From contig NZ_CP040936.1 in NCBI RefSeq assembly GCF_006352025.1, positions 2,542,001-2,606,000 on the forward strand: DNA of 64,000 nt. Direction: 5' to 3'. The notes under the pieces were generated by a model. It saw only the letters and a list, made by a program, of their open reading frames with translations, made no database searches and was not told the DNA's origin. Below, in pieces: positions 51,450 to 61,070 of the stretch. Numbering within the stretch: the stretch's first letter is position 1; every line of letters starts with the position of its first letter. Source of the stretch: Hymenobacter sp. DG01 (GTDB lineage: Bacteria > Bacteroidota > Bacteroidia > Cytophagales > Hymenobacteraceae). The position numbers were made by a program, and so were the translations under genes.

Positions 51450-52331
51450 CTACTTGAAATACTTGGCGTACTCGGCGGGCATGGTGTCCAGGGGCTTGAT
51501 GAGGATGTCTTTGTAGAACACCTCGGCGGCTTCGCTTTGCAGCTGAATTTTGCCGTAAGTCAGCGGTTGGCGCTGCCCATTTACAATGGCTCCGGAGTTA
51601 TTCACGGCCAGCACAACGTGGCCATTCACGATGTGCACACTCTGGCCGTTTACGTTGATGAGTTCCAGCTCATTCCACTGGCCGTTCGGTACTTCATAAT
51701 TCGCCGAAGCCTGACAGAAGCCGGGCCCCCCGCGGCCCATGGTCACGGGGGCGGCCGTGGCGTTGTAGCGGAGCGTGTCCCGGGTTTTGTTGTAGGCGGC
51801 CCGGATGTCGGCGGTGGAGTTGGCAATGCACCAGAAGTCGCCCATGGCGTTGCCCTTCTGGTATTCCGACACCTGAAACTCTTGGCTGAGCATCCAACTG
51901 CGCCAGTAATCGACCCCGCACTCGCCCTGGCTGTTATACAGGATGCCACTGTCGAGGGGTTCATCGAGGCGGGGCGTCCACTTCTTGGTTCCCCATTTCA
52001 CCTTCAGCTTGAGGGCGTAGTTGCGGAAATCCTGCTTCGTGAAAACGCAGCCGTATATCTCGCCGCTGATGCGCAGTACCGGCTCACCTTCCTGCATTAC
52101 TACGGAAAAGACGTTTGCCTCATTTTTGCCGTAGCCGATGGGCGCCAGCGGCTTGCCCTGGGCGTCGGTGGGCTGCTGGCCCCGGTAGCCCACCTGATGG
52201 CGGTAGCTCTGAAACGTCTGCCACTTACTCAGATTTTTGTCTAGCAGCGGCTCCCACCCTTCGGGCGCTACCGAGGAGGTAGAGATTAGCAGCAAGATGG
52301 CCCCGCAAACCAGGGTAGTAGATTTTCTCAT
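51450..52331 (-). CDS. DUF1080 family protein (3-keto-disaccharide hydrolase-like)
   Basis: A 293-residue exported protein, started at the ATG at 52331 (MRKSTTLVCGAILLLISTSS). It is a beta-jelly-roll of the DUF1080 type: EGWEPLLDKNLSKWQTF, EPVLRISGEIYGCVFTKQDF, LDSGILYNSQGECGVDYWRS and GQWNELELINVNGQSVHIVNG are conserved landmarks. Some members hydrolyse 3-keto-glucosides, but most are uncharacterised. It lies downstream of the GH97 gene with a 91-nt gap and may share its regulation. Confidence 0.85.
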   Translation of the reverse strand: MRKSTTLVCGAILLLISTSSVAPEGWEPLLDKNLSKWQTFQSYRHQVGYRGQQPTDAQGKPLAPIGYGKNEANVFSVVMQEGEPVLRISGEIYGCVFTKQDFRNYALKLKVKWGTKKWTPRLDEPLDSGILYNSQGECGVDYWRSWMLSQEFQVSEYQKGNAMGDFWCIANSTADIRAAYNKTRDTLRYNATAAPVTMGRGGPGFCQASANYEVPNGQWNELELINVNGQSVHIVNGHVVLAVNNSGAIVNGQRQPLTYGKIQLQSEAAEVFYKDILIKPLDTMPAEYAKYFK

Positions 52332-52422
52332 CGGGCGAAATAGATAGTAGATGGATAATGCGCCCAATCTACTGATTTCAAGCTACGATGTACCAGTAGC
52401 CTGCCCCAACTGAAACTATCTG

Positions 52423-54528
52423 CTACTTCCTGACAGGCTTGATGCTGATAGCGGCCCCGCCCCCGGCGGCGAGTGCTAGCTTGAGCGTGGTTTTGCGGTC
52501 CACTTTCTGCTTGCGAATCTGGTAGGCCATGGGGTTCTTGTCCCAGCTGGCTCCTTTGCCATCGGCGTAGATAGTGGCTTCGTAGGTAGTGCCGGGCGTG
52601 AGGAAATCGAGCTTAATGGTTTGAGTACGGGCATTTTCGTCGGTGATGGCGCCTACGTACCACTCCTCAGTACCTTTGGCTTTGCGGGCCGTGGTGAGGT
52701 AGTCGCCCGGCTCAGCAGCCAGAATGCGGGTGTCGTCCCAATCTACCGCTACATCCTTAATGAACTGGAAGGCATCGGGGTGCTGCTCGTAGGCTTCGGG
52801 CAGGTCGGCGGCCATTTGCACGGGGCTGTACAGGGTCACATACAAGGCCAGCTGCTTAGCGAGCGTAGTGTGTACCTGCTTGCCCTGGTTGCGCTGCGGG
52901 TTCCAGCCTTCCAGCTTAATCTGGAAGATGCCGGGCGTGTAGTCCATGGGGCCACCCATGAGCCGGGTGAAGGGCAGAATGGTTTCGTGCTCGGGCGGGT
53001 TACCGGTGCTCCAGGCGTTGAACTCGTTGCCCCGGGCCGCTTCTGAGGCCAGCCAGTTGGGGTACGTGCGGTGCAGCCCCGTTGGCCGCACTGATTCGTG
53101 CATGTCCACCATGATCTGGTTTTCGCCGGTTTTCTGGGCTGTGCGGTTGTAGTGGTTTACCATCCACTGGCCGTCGTGGTGCTCCCCGCGCGGGATGATG
53201 CGGCCCACGTAGCCGGTTTTCACGGCGTCGTAGCCATACTGCTTCATGAAGCGGTAGGCGGCATCCTGGCGGCGCTCATAGTTGGTGACGGAGGAGCTGG
53301 TTTCGTGGTGCATTATCAGCTTCACGCCCTTGCTGGCGGCGTAGGCCTGCAGCTCCTGCACATTGAAATCGGGGTAGGGCGTTACAAAGTCGAACACTTC
53401 TTCCTTCCAGTTATTCGCCCAGTCTTCCCAGCCCACGTTCCACCCCTCCACCAGCACGCTCTGCAGGCCGTGCTTGGCCGCGAAGTCGATGTAGCGCTTC
53501 ACGTTGGCGGTGTTAGCGCCGTGGTGGCCGTTAGGCTTCAGCTTGCTCCAGTCGGTGCCGGAGAGCTTGATGTTGCTGGTATCGGCGTAGTTCCAGCTGG
53601 CTTTGTTGACGTGCATCTCCCACCACACGCCCACAAATTTCTGGGGCTTGATCCAGTCAGTGGTCGGGAATTTGGTGGGCTCGTTGAGGTTGAGGATGAG
53701 CTTGCTGGCTAGCACCTCGGGGGCTTTGTCGCTGACGATGATGGTGCGCCAGGGCGTATGCTCAGGGGCTTGCAGGTAGGCGGCCGCACCGGTAGCGGAA
53801 GGCACCAGGTGGCTGCGCAGCCCGAAGGTCTGGGGATTCACGTCCAGCATCATGGCGGGGTAATTGACCAGCGCCGCCTCGTGGATGTTCACGTACAGCC
53901 CCTCGTCGGACTTAAGCATGAGCGGCGTTTGGATGCGCTGGGGCGCCGATTTCTGCTGAATGGGCTCAATAGAGGCACTATTAACCTCGCTCAGGCGGGT
54001 AGTGCTGTAAGTGTATTCGTTGGAGTCGTAGTCGCCCGGAATCCAGAAGGCTTTGTGGTTGGCGGGCAGGTTGAACTCGGTTTTCTCTTCCTGCACCGTG
54101 AAATACTGCAGATTCGGCTGCTGCGGAAACTCGTAGCGGAAGCCCAGCCCGTCGTCGTAGAGGCGGAAGCGCACTACCAACCGGCGGCCGTCCGCAGAGG
54201 GCTGCCGCAGGGTCACGGCCAGTTCCTTGTAGCGGTTGCGGATCTGCTTTACCTCGCCCCATACGGGCGTCCAGGTATCGTCGTGCTGGCTGGAATCAAC
54301 CTGCGCAACGGCCAGGCCCTTATCCAGAGCCGGCAGCCCTTGCAGCAACATGCCCAAGCGGCTCGGCTTGAGTACCGCCCTACCCCCTAGCCGCAGCTGA
54401 TACGTTGGCTCGCCTGCCGGACTGAGCTGGAAACTCAGGGTGAGCTTATTACCAGGTGAGTGAACCGTTTGGGCTTGGACAGCAGAGCCCAGGAGGCCCG
54501 CCAACAGCAGGAAGGAAAGACGTTTCAT
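52423..54528 (-). CDS. GH97 alpha-glucosidase, inverting SusB type
   Basis: A 701-residue exported enzyme with a signal peptide (MKRLSFLLLAGLLGSAVQAQ), starting at the ATG at 54528. It has an N-terminal beta-sandwich (PGNKLTLSFQLSPAGEPTYQ), a central TIM barrel, and a C-terminal beta domain. The segment VKTGYVGRIIPRGEHHDGQW, MVDMHESVRPTG and GNEFNAW resembles SusB, where Glu residues act as acid and base in an inverting reaction. The Asp nucleophile of retaining GH97 galactosidases is not seen. It should cleave alpha-glucosides in the periplasm. Confidence 0.9.
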   Translation of the reverse strand: MKRLSFLLLAGLLGSAVQAQTVHSPGNKLTLSFQLSPAGEPTYQLRLGGRAVLKPSRLGMLLQGLPALDKGLAVAQVDSSQHDDTWTPVWGEVKQIRNRYKELAVTLRQPSADGRRLVVRFRLYDDGLGFRYEFPQQPNLQYFTVQEEKTEFNLPANHKAFWIPGDYDSNEYTYSTTRLSEVNSASIEPIQQKSAPQRIQTPLMLKSDEGLYVNIHEAALVNYPAMMLDVNPQTFGLRSHLVPSATGAAAYLQAPEHTPWRTIIVSDKAPEVLASKLILNLNEPTKFPTTDWIKPQKFVGVWWEMHVNKASWNYADTSNIKLSGTDWSKLKPNGHHGANTANVKRYIDFAAKHGLQSVLVEGWNVGWEDWANNWKEEVFDFVTPYPDFNVQELQAYAASKGVKLIMHHETSSSVTNYERRQDAAYRFMKQYGYDAVKTGYVGRIIPRGEHHDGQWMVNHYNRTAQKTGENQIMVDMHESVRPTGLHRTYPNWLASEAARGNEFNAWSTGNPPEHETILPFTRLMGGPMDYTPGIFQIKLEGWNPQRNQGKQVHTTLAKQLALYVTLYSPVQMAADLPEAYEQHPDAFQFIKDVAVDWDDTRILAAEPGDYLTTARKAKGTEEWYVGAITDENARTQTIKLDFLTPGTTYEATIYADGKGASWDKNPMAYQIRKQKVDRKTTLKLALAAGGGAAISIKPVRK

Positions 54529-54549
54529 AAACGAAGCCGGAATGAACAG

Positions 54550-54557
54550 GAAAGGTA
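54550..54557 (-). promoter_or_regulatory. Candidate -7 element of the GH97 gene
   Basis: The leftward strand reads TACCTTTC, one base from TAnnTTTG, 21 nt before the ATG at 54528. The -33 box is unclear. Confidence 0.4.
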
Positions 54558-54630
54558 CGCCGTCATTTCCCAGACCCGCTAGGCCAGTGTTACCTGCTAC
54601 TGGTTTTGTGTTACCCACCCGGCTGCCCGC

Positions 54631-55494
54631 CTATTTAGGCTTCTTATAAAGCGTTTCGAAGGCTTTGTACACCGCCCGGTGCAGAATAGTAGCGTGCGTT
54701 TCTTCCGGAAACGGTACGTATTCAATACGACTGCCTTTAGCCGGCGCGGCCCGCAGAGTCGCCACCATAGCTTCGGTGGCTTTCTTCATCTCGGGGCCTT
54801 CGTTGCCAAGCGCCACAAACACGTTGACGGGTGCCGCCGCTGCAGCCGGCTTGAGCAAGCCGGGGGCCTGGGCTACCAACGATTCATTATCCCACCACAG
54901 GCTGGGGCTGGCAATGATGTAGTTATTAAACAGCGTGGGCTTTTTCAGCAGCACTTCCATGGCAAACAACCCACCTAACGACTGACCTACCAATGTTTTT
55001 TGCCCATTGGTACGGTAGGTTTTCTCCACGTAAGGCTGCAGGTCCTTTTCCAGAAAGCGCATAAAAGCCGCCGACTTACCAGCCGTGGGGAAATCTTTCC
55101 GGTCCTTCTCATTGCGGGTTGGGAAGGTAAAGTCCCGCCGCCGGTCAACGGTAGCAATACCTACAATGATGGACTTAGGCAGCACGTCTATCCAGGGAAA
55201 CGTCAGAAACTGCGCCAGCCCGACGATATGAATAAAATCTTCATCGGCGGACCCATCCAGCAGATAAATTACGGGGTAGGTAGCCTTGGGGTCGTTTGCG
55301 TAGCCCTCTGGCAGGTAGATGTTCAGTACCCGCTCCTCGTTTAGCTGCCCCGATTTGATTCTGTCGATGTGACCCAGCACGAATGGTTCGCGCTTTGGCG
55401 GCTGGCTTTGTCCGTGAGCTGCCGGCGGACACAGTAACAGCAGAAGTAGCGCGCAGCAGGCCAGGGCTGATTTGCAAAGGTTGGGGAGAAGCAT
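54631..55494 (-). CDS. Secreted alpha/beta hydrolase of the esterase D type
   Basis: A 287-residue exported esterase with signal peptide (SALACCALLLLLLCPPAAHG). Landmarks: YPVIYLLDGSADEDFIHIVG near the oxyanion hole, nucleophile elbow GQSLGGLFAME, acid region ALGNEGPEMKKATEAM and His in PEETHATILHRAVYKAF. The sequence fits the esterase D/enterochelin esterase (IroE, BesA) group of the putative esterase family. It may hydrolyse siderophore esters or sugar acetyl esters. Start codon taken as the ATG at 55494. Confidence 0.82.
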   Translation of the reverse strand: MLLPNLCKSALACCALLLLLLCPPAAHGQSQPPKREPFVLGHIDRIKSGQLNEERVLNIYLPEGYANDPKATYPVIYLLDGSADEDFIHIVGLAQFLTFPWIDVLPKSIIVGIATVDRRRDFTFPTRNEKDRKDFPTAGKSAAFMRFLEKDLQPYVEKTYRTNGQKTLVGQSLGGLFAMEVLLKKPTLFNNYIIASPSLWWDNESLVAQAPGLLKPAAAAAPVNVFVALGNEGPEMKKATEAMVATLRAAPAKGSRIEYVPFPEETHATILHRAVYKAFETLYKKPK

Positions 55495-55593
55495 ACGTCT
55501 AAGCTAGCATAGAAACGGCTTAAAGGCACAAGACCCGCCCTGCTTTAGGTTGGCTACGAAAGCCTGTGAAATTCGCCCTGACAGGCCGGCAAA

Positions 55594-56535
55594 TCAGAAC
55601 TCCAGTCGCCGCCCTTGCTCCGGAAACACCAGCTTCAGCTGGAGCTTGTTGGCCTCGGTGAGCTGTTGGCGAATGGCGGCTTCATTCCCCGGCTTAGCGT
55701 GCGTGATAACCACCGGCAATCCGCGCAAGAACTCTGGCCCAGCCAACTGACCCAGCACCGCCATTTCCTGCATCAGTAGCGCCGGCGTAAGGTGACCGAA
55801 AAGCGGGGTTGTGGGCTGGGCGTTGGGGTAGGAAGCTTCAATGAAAATGGCCTTGAGCTGCCGGGCCTTAACCAGGGGCTGCATGGCCTGCCACACGGCA
55901 CGCAACTTCTGGCTTTGCTCCACGGTATCGGCGCCGGTGTCGCCGAGGTAGAGTAGGTAGCTGCTGCCGCTGCGCACCAGAAACGCCGCGCTTTGGTAGA
56001 GTTTGCCGTGGCTAAGAGGGTAGGCCTGCACCTGCAGCGTCGTGTTTTCGATGGGCGTTTCCTGCTGGGGTTGCAACTCACGCAGCTGGTATTTCTTGAG
56101 GGCCGGCGGGGCGCCACCGTCGCCGAAATTGGGCCAGGCCCGCCAGTTGAAATAGTCGGTTTGGATGGTGGCGAGGCAGCTTTGAAGGCCATAGATACTT
56201 TTCGGCGTGTCGTCGGGGGCTCCGAGCAACAGGCCGGCTACATGGTCGAGGTGGGCGTGGGAAATGAGGTAGGCTTTGATTTGGGTGCGGACTACCTCAC
56301 TGGCTGGTGCGGAAAACACCTTATTGCTAACAGCCTTTTCGACTCCGCTGTACACGGTTCCGGCATCCAGGCAGAGGTAGGAACTGGAGCCGGCCGGGGC
56401 CACCAGGTAGGCCGACAGGTTGCTTTCCTGCACGCCGCCCTTCACACCCAGCGGTACCACACTGAAGCTGGGTTGAGCCAAGGCTGGTAACCTCAACAGC
56501 AAGCTTACCACAAGCCAGCTACTTACTACCCTCAT
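55594..56535 (-). CDS. MBL-fold hydrolase, cAMP phosphodiesterase class-II-like
   Basis: A 313-residue exported protein from the ATG at 56535 (MRVVSSWLVVSLLLRLPALA). The metal-binding motif SHAHLDHVAGL is present, followed by further ligands in LSHGKLY, LGDTGAD and TPALLMQEM, plus ITHAKPGNE near the end. The arrangement fits class II cyclic-nucleotide phosphodiesterases (like yeast PDE1) better than beta-lactamases. The signal peptide suggests periplasmic hydrolysis of cyclic nucleotides or phosphodiesters. Biochemical role unproven. Confidence 0.82.
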   Translation of the reverse strand: MRVVSSWLVVSLLLRLPALAQPSFSVVPLGVKGGVQESNLSAYLVAPAGSSSYLCLDAGTVYSGVEKAVSNKVFSAPASEVVRTQIKAYLISHAHLDHVAGLLLGAPDDTPKSIYGLQSCLATIQTDYFNWRAWPNFGDGGAPPALKKYQLRELQPQQETPIENTTLQVQAYPLSHGKLYQSAAFLVRSGSSYLLYLGDTGADTVEQSQKLRAVWQAMQPLVKARQLKAIFIEASYPNAQPTTPLFGHLTPALLMQEMAVLGQLAGPEFLRGLPVVITHAKPGNEAAIRQQLTEANKLQLKLVFPEQGRRLEF

Positions 56536-56590
56536 ATAAAGGCTAAACCTTATGATGAATAATGAGCCTCTGTGGTTCATGCCGCCTACT

Positions 56591-57286
56591 TTATTCCGCT
56601 TTTCCGTCCCAGGTTCTTTCCAGTGTCATACGGCGATTCTTAATGCCGGAAAAGACCTCTACCCCACCTAGAGCAGTAAATTCTGAAAGCTTAGTTATCC
56701 CCGTTTCGTAGCAGTCATCCAAGCTCTCCACTTTCCACCTTACCAAATAGCCATCTGAGTTTAAATAAGGCTCAGAGTAGGTTGAACTAGCTGCCTCCAC
56801 TCGGCCGTAAGCATCCTCTCTCGAGGAGGCCTTAATAAGAACAAACCGTTCCTCGCAGCCCTGCAAGCCGTCCTGTTTGCCTTCTATCTGAATAGCAACC
56901 GTCATTCTCACGCAGAAGAACTGGTGTACTTCTTTCTTACGGCGCACTATTCTCTTGCTTCCGGCTGCATTGCCAATGGTTACCGACTTAACCTGTTCAA
57001 TGCTACACAAAACCGGAAGCTTAGCAGCCGGCAAGCTGCACCGCATGCCTCTAGGCCGACGGTTATCAGGCGAAGGAGAATGCGCTACAGGCTGAATCTG
57101 GCCGACTACCACCTGAATATTCTGCCGCATTATTTCATTTATCCTTTTCACCCGTTGGGCAGGCAAAAGGGGTTGTAGCTCCTCCGTGGGCGGGTAATTA
57201 AAATGAATAGAAACCTCTATCAAGGCATCCTCCGGCAGGCCACCTAGCTTCCACTCCTTCAAATTTGAAATTTTATTCGACAGCAT
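56591..57286 (-). CDS. Hypothetical protein with DUF4288-like domain
   Basis: A 231-residue cytosolic protein. The C-terminal half (from about 130: MTVAIQIEGKQDGLQGCEER, FVLIKASSREDAYGRVEAAS, DGYLVRWKVESLDDCYETGI, LGGVEVFSG) matches the DUF4288 pattern. The N-terminal half is unfamiliar, with a Pro-rich middle. The gene is more AT-rich than its flanks. It may have been acquired recently. Function unknown; the DUF4288 assignment is by eye. Confidence 0.6.
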   Translation of the reverse strand: MLSNKISNLKEWKLGGLPEDALIEVSIHFNYPPTEELQPLLPAQRVKRINEIMRQNIQVVVGQIQPVAHSPSPDNRRPRGMRCSLPAAKLPVLCSIEQVKSVTIGNAAGSKRIVRRKKEVHQFFCVRMTVAIQIEGKQDGLQGCEERFVLIKASSREDAYGRVEAASSTYSEPYLNSDGYLVRWKVESLDDCYETGITKLSEFTALGGVEVFSGIKNRRMTLERTWDGKAE

Positions 57287-57328
57287 TTATAACACACTCA
57301 TTAACAAGCACAAATAACCTCACTATAA

Positions 57329-57763
57329 TTACCTCTTCCACACCTCCACCCTCATTTCAAACCGAATTCCCCCCTTCTTGGTCCGGCCGGTGTCCTGCCA
57401 ACCTTGGCGGCGGTAGAACTCTTCGGCGCGGGTGCCAGGAGCAGTGCTGAGCCAGACGGGTTCAGCGGTTTGGGCGAAGTACCAATCCAACATCCGGTCG
57501 TGCAGCTGCTTGCCGATACCCTGCCCGGCAAACTCCGGCTGCACGAACAGGGCCCAGATGCTGCGGCCCACCAGATCGGCAATGCCAAAGCCAACAACCT
57601 CGCCCGCTACCTCGCACAACCAGCCTTTACCGCGTTGCGCGAGGTACTCGGTGTAGTCCTGAGTTGTGATGCGGCCGGGGTCGGATAAGCGGTTCTCCTG
57701 CACCGACAGGCGCACCCGCGAGAGTTGCGGAATATCCGTTAACTGCGCTTCGCGAAACAGCAT
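57329..57763 (-). CDS. GNAT family N-acetyltransferase
   Basis: A 144-residue acetyltransferase. It has the acetyl-CoA pyrophosphate loop VQPEFAGQGIGKQLHDRML (R/Q-x-x-G-x-G/A pattern with Gln replacing Arg), the strand IWALFVQ before it, and TRAEEFYRRQGWQDTG near the C-terminus. The substrate is unknown; typical candidates are amino groups of small molecules or protein N-termini. The start at 57763 gives the usual MLFREAQLTDIPQL opening. Confidence 0.88.
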   Translation of the reverse strand: MLFREAQLTDIPQLSRVRLSVQENRLSDPGRITTQDYTEYLAQRGKGWLCEVAGEVVGFGIADLVGRSIWALFVQPEFAGQGIGKQLHDRMLDWYFAQTAEPVWLSTAPGTRAEEFYRRQGWQDTGRTKKGGIRFEMRVEVWKR

Positions 57764-57892
57764 AGGCCTGATTAGTGAGAGTTTTGGCCCAGCCTACCAG
57801 CAGCCGGGTCCGGGCCAAATTATCTATTTCCCCGGCAATCCGTTGAGGAAGCAGAGCGGCTGGCTTATCGTGCCAGGCGTGCTACCCCTTCT

Positions 57893-59491
57893 ATGTCACC
57901 AAACCCTTCTGCGTCCATCTTTCAGCGCGAAACGCTTTTGCAGCAGCTACAAGCCCAGCCGCTGTGGGATGTAGTTGTGATAGGGGGCGGTGCCACGGGG
58001 CTAGGCGTGGCGCTGGATGCCATCAGCCGTGGCTACAAAACCCTGCTGCTGGAGCAGGCCGATTTTGCTAAGGGCACCAGCAGCCGCAGCACCAAGCTGG
58101 TACACGGCGGCGTGCGCTACCTGGCCCAGGGCGACGTAGCGCTGGTGAGGGAAGCTTTGTATGAGCGGGGCCTGTTGCTGCAGAACGCGCCTCACCTCGT
58201 CAAAAACCTCGATTTTATTATTCCCAGCTATACCTGGTGGGGCGGCCCGTTTTATGCCATCGGGCTGAAGCTGTATGATCTGCTGGCAGGCAAGCTCAGC
58301 CTGGGCACCAGCAAACTGCTAAGCAAAGCGGAAACCCTGCAGCGCCTACCCGCCATTAGGCCCGAAGGTCTGCGCGGCGGCGTGCTTTACCACGATGGAC
58401 AGTTCGACGATGCTCGCCTGGCTGTTAATCTGGCCCAAACGGCCATTGAGCACGGAGGTGCCATTCTTAACTACCTGCAGGTGAATGGGCTGCTGAAAGA
58501 CGGTTCGGGCAAGATTACGGGGGTAGCCGCCACCGACCTGGAAACCGGCACTACCTACCAGGTGCAGGCCACGGCCGTCGTGAATGCCACTGGTGTATTT
58601 GTAGATGAAATTCTGCAGCTAGATGAGCCCGGCGCGCCCAAGCTGGTGCAACCCAGCCAGGGTGTACATCTCGTGCTCGATGCCTCCTTTCTGCCCGGCC
58701 CCCATGCCCTCATGATTCCGAAGACCGAGGACGGGCGGGTGCTGTTTGCCGTGCCCTGGCAGGGCCGCGTGGTAGTGGGCACCACCGATACACCCCTGCA
58801 CACAACCCGCCTGGAGCCTCAGGCCCTCAATAAAGAAATCGAATTCATTCTGCGCACGGCCGCCGCCTACCTTACCCGAGCGCCCAAACGCTCCGATGTG
58901 CTCAGCATTTTCGCGGGCTTACGGCCGCTGGCCGCGCCCCAGAGCGGCTCTGCCTCCACCAAGGAAATTTCGCGCAGCCATAAAATTCTGGTTTCCCGTT
59001 CGGGCCTGGTCACCATCACGGGCGGCAAATGGACCACCTACCGCCGCATGGGGCAAGATGCCATGGACAAGATAACTGCCCTGGGCCTGCTACCCCCTGC
59101 CCCGAGCCAAACCGCCCACATGCCCATCCACGGCGCGGCTCCGGCCACTGACAGCGGCCACCTAGCCCGGTACGGCTCCGACTTGCCAGTTCTGCAAGAG
59201 CTTATTGCCCAACGCCCCGAGCTTGGCCGTCCTCTGGATGAGGCCCTTGAGTTTCTGCAGGCTGAAGTAGTATGGGCTGCCCGCTACGAAATGGCGCGCA
59301 CCGTGGAAGATGTGCTGGCCCGCCGGGTGCGGGTGCTTTTCCTCGATGCGCGGGCAGCCATCCGGATAGCTCCGCAGGTAGCCAAGTTCCTGGGTCAGGA
59401 GCTCGGCCGGAACGAGCAGTGGCAACAGCGGCAGGTAGAAGCCTTTACAGCCCTGGCCCGGCACTATCTGCCCGAGCAGTCTGCGGATTAA
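57893..59491 (+). CDS. glpD: Glycerol-3-phosphate dehydrogenase (FAD)
   Basis: A 532-residue flavoprotein oxidising glycerol-3-phosphate to dihydroxyacetone phosphate at the membrane, feeding electrons to quinone. The FAD motif is VVVIGGGATGLGVALDAISR (residues about 28-46), followed by the family signature FAKGTSSRSTKLVHGGVRYL. GRVVVGTTDTPL and the C-terminal DUF-like helix domain (VVWAARYEMARTVEDVLARR) are also conserved. The ATG at 57893 is the only good one. It overlaps the gene at 59488 tail to tail by 4 nt. Confidence 0.95.
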   Translation: MSPNPSASIFQRETLLQQLQAQPLWDVVVIGGGATGLGVALDAISRGYKTLLLEQADFAKGTSSRSTKLVHGGVRYLAQGDVALVREALYERGLLLQNAPHLVKNLDFIIPSYTWWGGPFYAIGLKLYDLLAGKLSLGTSKLLSKAETLQRLPAIRPEGLRGGVLYHDGQFDDARLAVNLAQTAIEHGGAILNYLQVNGLLKDGSGKITGVAATDLETGTTYQVQATAVVNATGVFVDEILQLDEPGAPKLVQPSQGVHLVLDASFLPGPHALMIPKTEDGRVLFAVPWQGRVVVGTTDTPLHTTRLEPQALNKEIEFILRTAAAYLTRAPKRSDVLSIFAGLRPLAAPQSGSASTKEISRSHKILVSRSGLVTITGGKWTTYRRMGQDAMDKITALGLLPPAPSQTAHMPIHGAAPATDSGHLARYGSDLPVLQELIAQRPELGRPLDEALEFLQAEVVWAARYEMARTVEDVLARRVRVLFLDARAAIRIAPQVAKFLGQELGRNEQWQQRQVEAFTALARHYLPEQSAD

Positions 59492-60123
59492 GCAAACTGG
59501 TAGGGGTAGCCGATTTCCTGCAGATCGGTTTCTAACTGGGCCCAGTCTTCCAGCGGATCAATCAACTCTTTTACCAGCTCCCGGGCCAGGGGCTCGTGCT
59601 GATAAATACGGGCCACGGCATCGGCGTCTATCGGGTCCCGGTCGGTTTCGTCGATGTAGTACTCGTTGGCCCACTCGGCGTAGGTTGCAGGGTTGCCGTC
59701 GAAGATGAACAGGAGCTCTTCTGAGCCATCGTCCTCATCGGGCAAGATGCCGGTTTGCCAGCCGTGGGCCGGCGTGTACCAGAGGCAGAACGTGGTACCA
59801 ATGGAGTTGACCGGCTCCCCGAGCATAAACTCATCAAAAACCTCGGGCAGGCCCCGCGTCACCTGAGCTTTATCGGGTTGGTCGTAGCCATCGAGGTAGC
59901 CGTTGATACAGCAGCCTTCCTCCCGGAACAGCACCAGCATCTGGTCGCCTTCTCCATCGTTCATTTCGAACAAAGCCTCGCCTTGGTCCCAGTTGGGGTC
60001 GAAGGTGTAGTAGCGGTATTCCAGGTCCTGGGAGTTGATGGCATCGAGCACGGCCAACGACTGGCAGAGGCGGCGCAAGCCCGCCATATCAGGGAGGGCG
60101 GCGTAGTTTTGAGTGGAAAGCAT
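59488..60123 (-). CDS. Hypothetical acidic protein
   Basis: A 211-residue acidic cytosolic protein that I do not recognise. It is rich in Asp, Glu and Trp, with a central segment LVLFREEGCCINGYLDGYDQ. Small acidic proteins like this occur as immunity proteins in other systems, but no toxin is nearby, so this is only a guess. The stop codon shares the TTAA sequence with glpD, which converges on it. Confidence 0.65.
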   Translation of the reverse strand: MLSTQNYAALPDMAGLRRLCQSLAVLDAINSQDLEYRYYTFDPNWDQGEALFEMNDGEGDQMLVLFREEGCCINGYLDGYDQPDKAQVTRGLPEVFDEFMLGEPVNSIGTTFCLWYTPAHGWQTGILPDEDDGSEELLFIFDGNPATYAEWANEYYIDETDRDPIDADAVARIYQHEPLARELVKELIDPLEDWAQLETDLQEIGYPYQFA

Positions 60124-60147
60124 TGCAGAGGGGGTGAGGGGGTAGGC

Positions 60148-61029
60148 TTAATACGTCTTGGTCATATCCTGGGGTACTACCAGCACAAAATCGGCCTTCT
60201 GCTGATTCTCCTTATCCAGCTTACTGAGCTGCTCCTGGGAAACCGTGCTGATGGTCAGCACCTTCAGTTTGGGGTTTTGCTGGCGCAGGTAGGCCAGAAT
60301 GCCGTCGTGGTTGTCGGAGTGGTATGCGCCGTTGAGGTGGAGTAGCAGGTGGCCTTCGGGGCGGGCCTGGTTGAGAAAGTGGGCCATAGTCGCATCCTTG
60401 AGGGCCTGGGCCTGAATAATATTCTGCACCCCGGCGGCGTGGGCCGCGTCGCCCCCAAACATTTTCGCCATGTTTTTATAGCCGGGCAGCTCATAATCTA
60501 CCGCAAGCGGCAGGGGCGCCATCCAGGCCTTCTCCGAAGCTGGCAGCTCATTGAGCGCCGCGAGGCTGCCCTTTGCCACTTGTGAGGCGTAGCGGCGCGG
60601 CACGTTGGTGCCCACCACCCGAAACTTCTGCTGCTTGGCCAGCTGTAGCAGGGGCTTGTAGTCGGTGGCGTAGTTGGGCCAGGGGCGGCTTTGCTCCTCA
60701 AACTCTTTATCCGACAGCTCGCCGGTGGTGTACTGGTCCACCAGGGGTTGCACATCGCGCTCAAACATTTCCAGGCCCAGCACTAGTTGCCCTTGCCGCA
60801 GGCGCAGCAGGTCTTTGGTTACCTGCAGTTCCAGCCAGTGGGCCATGGGGTCGTTGTGCTGCTCCCCGAAGAATACCACGTCGGCGGCGGCCAGTTCCTT
60901 GAGCATCTTATAGTAGTCGGCGGCTTTGCCGACGGCCGTGAACAGGCGGTAGGCCGGCTTATCATCGGCCCGTAGGGTCAGGGAGGTTAGTAGCAAAAGC
61001 AGGGGTAGGAACAGGAATTTTCTGGTCAT
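60148..61029 (-). CDS. ChaN family protein
   Basis: A 293-residue exported protein with a signal peptide (MTRKFLFLPLLLLLTSLTLR) but no lipobox Cys. Landmarks: AADVVFFGEQHNDPMAHWLE, with the conserved GEQHN pair, and LGLEMFERDVQPLVDQY. The family includes Campylobacter ChaN, which binds heme; the GExH residues are its heme and metal ligands. It may take part in iron or heme handling in the periplasm. No other iron genes are nearby. It lies 24 nt upstream of the acidic gene at 59488. Confidence 0.85.
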   Translation of the reverse strand: MTRKFLFLPLLLLLTSLTLRADDKPAYRLFTAVGKAADYYKMLKELAAADVVFFGEQHNDPMAHWLELQVTKDLLRLRQGQLVLGLEMFERDVQPLVDQYTTGELSDKEFEEQSRPWPNYATDYKPLLQLAKQQKFRVVGTNVPRRYASQVAKGSLAALNELPASEKAWMAPLPLAVDYELPGYKNMAKMFGGDAAHAAGVQNIIQAQALKDATMAHFLNQARPEGHLLLHLNGAYHSDNHDGILAYLRQQNPKLKVLTISTVSQEQLSKLDKENQQKADFVLVVPQDMTKTY

Positions 61030-61070
61030 AGGAAATCAGGGCGGCCGGCAGAAGCTTGGGTGCAAGGTAG

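Noticed and set aside
60148..61029. ChaN called a lipoprotein
   Set aside because: No Cys follows the signal peptide, so the usual lipoprotein label is not supported here.
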